A stretch of 36,501 nt of DNA from Pedosphaera sp. (lineage in GTDB: Bacteria > Verrucomicrobiota > Verrucomicrobiia > Limisphaerales > UBA9464). A program made the translations under genes and the position numbers. Of the stretch, positions 32,950 through 36,501 are shown piece by piece (position 1 is the first letter of the stretch; the number at the start of each line of letters is the position of its first letter). The stretch spans positions 1-36,501 of the forward strand of contig SIBK01000048.1 of the NCBI GenBank assembly GCA_009695205.1. Reading direction: 5' to 3'. The notes under the pieces were generated by a model. The model saw only the letters and a list, made by a program, of their open reading frames with translations. It made no database searches and was not told the origin of the DNA.

Positions 32950-33105
32950 GAAGCGATGGCGGAGCAGTTGACATTTGGTGAAGGGGGCAAAGGCGCGGAA
33001 TCGGTTTCACCGGATGGAAAGTGGCTGACTTATAATTCGGATGAATCCGGTCGCCTCGAGGTGTGTGTCAATTTCCGACCCGCCCCTATCTCCGTTGCGG
33101 AGTGA
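32950..33105 (+). pseudogene. Fragment of a PD40/TolB-like propeller (protein-kinase-associated type)
   Basis: The segment AEQLTFGEGGKGAESVSPDGKW continues as LTYNSDESGRLEVCVNF. It matches the repeated SPDGRWLAYxSDESGRxEVYVRPFP blade found in TolB-like propellers at the C-terminus of bacterial Ser/Thr kinases. Only about one blade survives. The surrounding frame has no kinase domain upstream and ends at a TGA 20 bases beyond the last matching residues. I infer a leftover of a deleted larger gene. Confidence 0.5.
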
Positions 33106-33883
33106 TGAGTCTATAGAATCGAGCACGGGATTTGGCGGGATCGGAGACGATCTCCAAGTGGTTGAGCGGTTGAGCCACGATGTCTACAAGTTTGGACCAA
33201 CCTCCGAGATCAATCCCGTCCGAGTACAAAACCGAGTAGGTCTTGTTCGAAATCGTCTTAAACGCCACTATTGCCTCCTCTCCTTCCGTGATCCAATCGA
33301 CCTTCAGGTAACTCAACGTGTTGGTCAGGTCGGTACCCGCTATATATTTCTCCCAATTCAGCATCCCATCGCCATCACTGTCGGCAGTCGGGTCCGCGTT
33401 CGTTGACGTGCCAAAGAAGGCCGCTTCCCATTCGTCGGGCAAGCCATCCGCGTCTGTGTCCAGCACAAAGGTTAGCGTGGCCGTGGCGCTAGTCAGGCTC
33501 GAAGGCTTGGCAGCGTTGGTTATTGTGACGCTGTAGATATCGAAAGGCGGTTGGGCATTGGTGATCGTCAGGAAACAAGTCCGCTCGTTAACCACAAACG
33601 TTGCGCCCGCTAAGTTTTGCCCGCCTCGCCGCCAACGATAACCAATCGCTAGTGTCGGGGTATTGGTTACACCGACACTCAACGTCACCGTGCCCCAAGA
33701 GACTACTGACTGGCTGAGGGGGCTTTGCGTGATGACGGGATCGAAGAGGATGACGAGCTGAGCTGGAGCGGTGCTAACCGGACCGATGTTGTCCGTGACG
33801 ATAGCAGTATAGGTGCCGGGAGATTGCGCCCACCAACGACCCCGTTCCTCTCTGGTTGGAGCGCCACCGCGTTGACCCGGCCT
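33086..33883 (-). pseudogene. C-terminal remnant of an Ig-like/calcium-repeat surface protein
   Basis: Reading toward lower coordinates, the frame is open from about 33883 and gives part of one Ig-like domain (SPGTYTAIVTDNIGPVSTAP), then a second (PLSQSVVSWGTVTLSVGVTN, YRWRRGGQNLAGAT). Two calcium loops of thrombospondin type-3 kind follow (DTDADGLPDEWE, DSDGDGMLNWEKYIAGTD), then a C-terminal cap ending ARFYRLITPQRR. This modular end is common in very large exported proteins of Verrucomicrobia. There is no start codon with a signal peptide, the sequence upstream of about 33830 degenerates, and a TAA closes the frame just before the OPT gene end. A GTG at 33688 would give only a 200-residue internal piece. 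I regard it as a 5'-truncated remnant. Confidence 0.7.
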
Positions 33884-33933
33884 TTACCGGAGACCGGGTT
33901 CCATCTTGCAGTGGTTTGATTGCAGCTTTGAGC

Positions 33934-35877
33934 TCAGCTGGCCCGGCAGAGCCGGCAGGCGGAACGGTAGAGGGCGTAAATGGCTCCGACGAACAGCAGC
34001 AGCCCGATCACGATGCCCGGTTTCCCGAAACTGTCCCCGACGACCGCCAGGGGGGTGTCGGTGCCCGCTGCGGCGACCACGCCGGCAAACGCGACGCCGA
34101 AGAGGCTCTCGCCCACGATGAGACCGGTGGCCGCCAGCACGCCCATACGTTTGGCGAAATCCGGGTTCGCATGACGGTCGGCCCACTTGTCGTAGTAGTG
34201 ACCAATCACGGCGCCGACGGGAATAAGGAAGGTCAGCGCCATCGGCAGGTAGATGCCCATGCCGACACACAGAGGCGGCAGCCGCATCTTGCCGGTCTTG
34301 CGCATCACTTCGTCCAAAATGATCGTGCCGACACCGAGCAGCGCGCCCCAGCCGATGAGATTCCAGGCGATGTCGCCGCCGAGCACGCCCTTGGCCAGGG
34401 CGGAAATAAGCGCCGCCTGTGGCGCCGCCAGCGCATGTTCACCTGCCCCGGGCACACCGGCGAAGCCAAAGGCCTTGTTGAGCAAGTCGAGGACGGGCGG
34501 TATCACCAGCGAGCCGAAGATCACGCCATAAACCAGTGCCAGCTGCTGTCGCCACGGGGTCGCTCCCACCAATTGCCCGGTCTTCAGGTCCTGAAGATTG
34601 TCGTTCGCGATCGTCGCGATGGAAAACACAATGCCGGTGGTGAAGAGCGCGTAGGCCACAAGGGCCTTGGTCTGCTCCGGGCTGGCGCTGTGCCCGTAGG
34701 CCAGCACGAGTAGCAGCGAGGCGCCGAGCACGGCGAGGATGCCCACCCCTGAGACCGGGCTGTTGGAGGCTCCGATCAGGCCGGCCATGTAACCGCAGAC
34801 CGAGGCCATGATGGCGCCGATCACGACGACATAGACCAAAGTGCCGAGGATCACCGGGCCGATGCCGGTGGCGATGGCGGTACCGGAGCTGAAAATCCAG
34901 AGCAGGCCGGCGATCGGCACCAGCAATCCGAGGATGGTGCCACCCACGATGCCGATGGGCAGGTCGCGCTCGGTGAGCGCAAGCTCGGTCCCGGCCTGGC
35001 GCGCCTTGGAGGCCACCATGGCCGCGCGGATGCCCTTGATGATCGGGCCGATGATGCGGAACAGGCTCCAAAGCGCCGCCACCCCGATCGTGCCGGCGCC
35101 GATGAACCGCACCTCGCCGCGGAAAGTAGTGTTAACGAGGCGGCCGACATCACCCGTGACCCCGTGCATGGCAGTGAGGAACGGCACCAGTCCGGCCCAG
35201 GCAATGAGCATGCCAACCAGCATCGCCACGCCGACCGACAATCCGACCAGATGCCCGACGCCGATGAGCGCCATCGAAAGGCTGGTCGAGGCGCCCGAGG
35301 CGCCCGCGCCCATCCGGAAAGTGGTCGCGATCTCGCTCGCCGCGAGCCGCATCGCGCCAAGCAGCGAATAACCCGCCGAAGTCAGCGAACCGACAATGAT
35401 CATCCGCAGACCCTTGGTGTTCTCCACCTTGCCCTCGGCGGAACCGAAGCCGACTTTCAGCACCTCCGCGGCGGCGACGCCCTCCGGATAGGGCAGGTCG
35501 GAACCAGTAACCAGCGCCCGGCGCAAGGGCACGGAGAACATGACCCCCAGCGTGCCGCCGATCGCGCAGACCGCGACAGTGATCCAGTACGGAAACCCCT
35601 GCCACCATCCCACCATGATGAGGCCGGGCAGCACGAAAATGATCGCGGCCAGTGTGCCGGCGGCGGAGGCGATCGTCTGGACGATGTTGTTTTCGAGTAT
35701 GTTGGAATTCCCGACAAACCGCATGACCGCCATCGAGATGACCGCCGCCGGAATCGAGGTGGCGAAGGTCAGGCCGACCTTCAGCCCCAGATACACATTG
35801 GCGGCGGTGAACAGCAGCGTGATGATTCCGCCGAGAATGACGCTCCGGACCGTGAGTTCGCGGATACGTGGGCTCAT
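33934..35877 (-). CDS. OPT-family oligopeptide/metal transporter
   Basis: The 647-residue polytopic membrane protein has about 14-16 hydrophobic segments. The N-terminal signature is RELTVRSVILGGIITLLFTA, then ANVYLGLKVGLTFATSIPAA and the family-typical SNILENNIVQTIASAAGTLA and GSDLPYPEGVAAAEVLKVG. Also present are ANDNLQDLKTGQLVGATPW and a C-terminal GMGIYLPMALTFLIPVGAVI. Bacterial OPT proteins of this type take up peptides or metal chelates by ion coupling; the substrate cannot be told from sequence. The C-terminus ends in a Cys/Arg-rich tail (YRSACRLCRAS). The start lies 9 bases after the stop of the small 91-residue gene, indicating co-transcription. Confidence 0.93.
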   Translation of the reverse strand: MSPRIRELTVRSVILGGIITLLFTAANVYLGLKVGLTFATSIPAAVISMAVMRFVGNSNILENNIVQTIASAAGTLAAIIFVLPGLIMVGWWQGFPYWITVAVCAIGGTLGVMFSVPLRRALVTGSDLPYPEGVAAAEVLKVGFGSAEGKVENTKGLRMIIVGSLTSAGYSLLGAMRLAASEIATTFRMGAGASGASTSLSMALIGVGHLVGLSVGVAMLVGMLIAWAGLVPFLTAMHGVTGDVGRLVNTTFRGEVRFIGAGTIGVAALWSLFRIIGPIIKGIRAAMVASKARQAGTELALTERDLPIGIVGGTILGLLVPIAGLLWIFSSGTAIATGIGPVILGTLVYVVVIGAIMASVCGYMAGLIGASNSPVSGVGILAVLGASLLLVLAYGHSASPEQTKALVAYALFTTGIVFSIATIANDNLQDLKTGQLVGATPWRQQLALVYGVIFGSLVIPPVLDLLNKAFGFAGVPGAGEHALAAPQAALISALAKGVLGGDIAWNLIGWGALLGVGTIILDEVMRKTGKMRLPPLCVGMGIYLPMALTFLIPVGAVIGHYYDKWADRHANPDFAKRMGVLAATGLIVGESLFGVAFAGVVAAAGTDTPLAVVGDSFGKPGIVIGLLLFVGAIYALYRSACRLCRAS

Positions 35878-35886
35878 AGCGGCAGA

Positions 35887-36162
35887 TCAGACCGCCGCAG
35901 ACAAACTGCATCGAGCTTCGGATTTCAAGAATTCCAAGGCCGTTCCCACGGTTCGATAACTTTCCAACTCTTCTGACTTCGCCTTTGTTAGCCCACCCAT
36001 GGCCGAGCAGGCGGCAGGTTCATCCGCACGATCCAGATCACGTTTGATCAGCTTGACCCCCAGCAGCGCCCGGGCTGCGCCAGCATCCAACGATTTGCGC
36101 GCTGTCCATCTGGCTCTTTCCCAGATGGCGAGTGTTGGCGGTGGAGCGGTGACTGTTGACAT
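35887..36162 (-). CDS. Small conserved PVC-type protein of unknown function
   Basis: The 91-residue protein shows the pattern AIWERARWTARKSLDAGAAR, then LLGVKLIKRDLDRADE, then GGLTKAKSEELESY, then TVGTALEFLKSEARCSL. I recognise this as a short protein type frequent in Planctomycetes and Verrucomicrobia, typically with LsLxFxxxDxxRMxELaxKaxxGxLtxeExxELxxYxxVGxxLxxLxSKARxSL. These are often encoded near HNH endonuclease genes, but none is seen here. The function is unknown. It is 9 bases upstream of the OPT transporter gene. No Shine-Dalgarno is visible before the ATG. Confidence 0.65.
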   Translation of the reverse strand: MSTVTAPPPTLAIWERARWTARKSLDAGAARALLGVKLIKRDLDRADEPAACSAMGGLTKAKSEELESYRTVGTALEFLKSEARCSLSAAV

Positions 36163-36334
36163 GGTGGGAGACTAGGACAACTTCCGAAACTGGCAAGTCG
36201 CACCCAAGCAAGATCAATCGAAAACCGCAGTCATCACAATACGAGGGTCAACAACCCCACCCGCCATCAAACACCCGTTTGATTCCATCCATGTCAGCGA
36301 CATTGCTGGCACGACTCGGTATAGATTTCACAGG

Positions 36335-36368
36335 TCAAGTGTCAGTCAAGTGTCAAGTCAAGTGTCAG
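36335..36368. repeat. Short tandem repeat, three units of TCAAGTGTCA(A)G
   Basis: Three head-to-tail units occur: TCAAGTGTCAG (36335-36345), TCAAGTGTCAAG (36346-36357) and TCAAGTGTCAG (36358-36368). The last unit overlaps a small inverted repeat, TGTCA (36363-36367) against TGACA (36379-36383) with an 11-base loop. The array directly abuts a transposase-like C-terminal fragment, as REP-type sequences do near RAYT genes. Confidence 0.6.
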
Positions 36369-36376
36369 TTCTCACC

Positions 36377-36501
36377 TTTGACAATCTGGAGGAGTGGATT
36401 GCGGCGCGACTGCAGCGTGGAACAACCGTGCCCTTGGAATGGATTGCGAAACGTCTGGCGATGGGCAGTTGGATAAATGTGTCCAATCTACTCGGAGTTG
36501 A
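36377..36501 (+). pseudogene. C-terminal fragment of a RAYT/IS200-like transposase, running off the window
   Basis: The frame starting at 36377 reads FDNLEEWIAARLQRGTTVPL, then EWIAKRLAMGSWINVSNLLG, and continues past the last base. The ARLRxxTTMxLxWIAxRLxMGxWxxVxNLL pattern is the usual C-terminus of REP-associated tyrosine transposases in Planctomycetes and Verrucomicrobia. The catalytic HUH and Tyr parts are not upstream, where the repeat array begins instead, so this is a remnant or a separately retained C-terminal module. Confidence 0.5.

Noticed and set aside
36156-36476. 106-residue plus-strand frame at the right edge
   Set aside because: It crosses the repeat array out of frame with the transposase-like sequence and overlaps the start of the 91-residue gene; no domain is seen.
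1-36501. CRISPR array, prophage or integrated plasmid
   Set aside because: No regularly spaced repeats, phage structural genes, integrase or tRNA attachment site were seen.

Overview
The window reads as a GC-rich chromosomal segment of a bacterium of the Planctomycetota-Verrucomicrobiota group, most likely a verrucomicrobial (Pedosphaera/Limisphaera-like) lineage. The taxonomic evidence is gene content only: two DUF1549/DUF1553 + DUF1501 pairs, a PVC-type heme-binding CxxCH propeller protein, a giant FG-GAP/ASPIC (CRTAC1-like) exported protein, a remnant Ig-like/calcium-repeat surface protein ending in an FYRL-type tail, and a small protein with the VGxxLxxLxSxAR signature. No rRNA, tRNA, CRISPR array or intact transposase was found.

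Layout. 1-464: no recognisable gene. 465-4148 (+): very large FG-GAP/VCBS repeat protein with two ASPIC/UnbV modules. 4222-7295 (-): two-gene membrane operon with an ATGA overlap; a divergent MotA/TolQ-like multi-TM protein followed by a MotB/ExbD-like single-TM coiled-coil protein with an unfamiliar C-terminal domain. This is the best candidate for an undescribed system. 7671-10292 (+): PQQ-dehydrogenase-like propeller fused to HEAT-like repeats and cytochrome c. 10307-12637 (-): DEAD-box RNA helicase with a DbpA-type C-terminal RNA-binding domain. 12827-17358 (-): DUF1549/DUF1553 - DUF1501 - PQQ-like propeller operon.

17622-23387 (+) is a compact metabolic operon: MFS carboxylate transporter, D-2-hydroxyacid dehydrogenase, SDR, fused E1 alpha-beta 2-oxoacid dehydrogenase (the first four joined by ATGA overlaps), then a short E2-like lipoyl carrier that lacks the acyltransferase domain. 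It converges on a LarA-type nickel-pincer isomerase-like gene (23436-24728, -). Together these suggest uptake, racemisation/epimerisation, oxidation and oxidative decarboxylation of a hydroxy- or sugar-acid. The substrate cannot be read from sequence.

24943-33900 mixes intact genes (macro domain, second DUF1549/DUF1553-DUF1501 pair, EVE domain) with clear decay: a universal stress protein split by one TAG, an MlaA-alpha/beta-hydrolase fusion broken by three stops and two frameshifts, a fragment of a PD40 propeller and a 5'-truncated Ig-like surface protein. 33934-36162 (-) is a small conserved PVC-type protein followed by an OPT-family transporter. The right edge (36335-36501) carries a short tandem repeat, a small inverted repeat and what looks like the C-terminus of a RAYT/IS200-like transposase.
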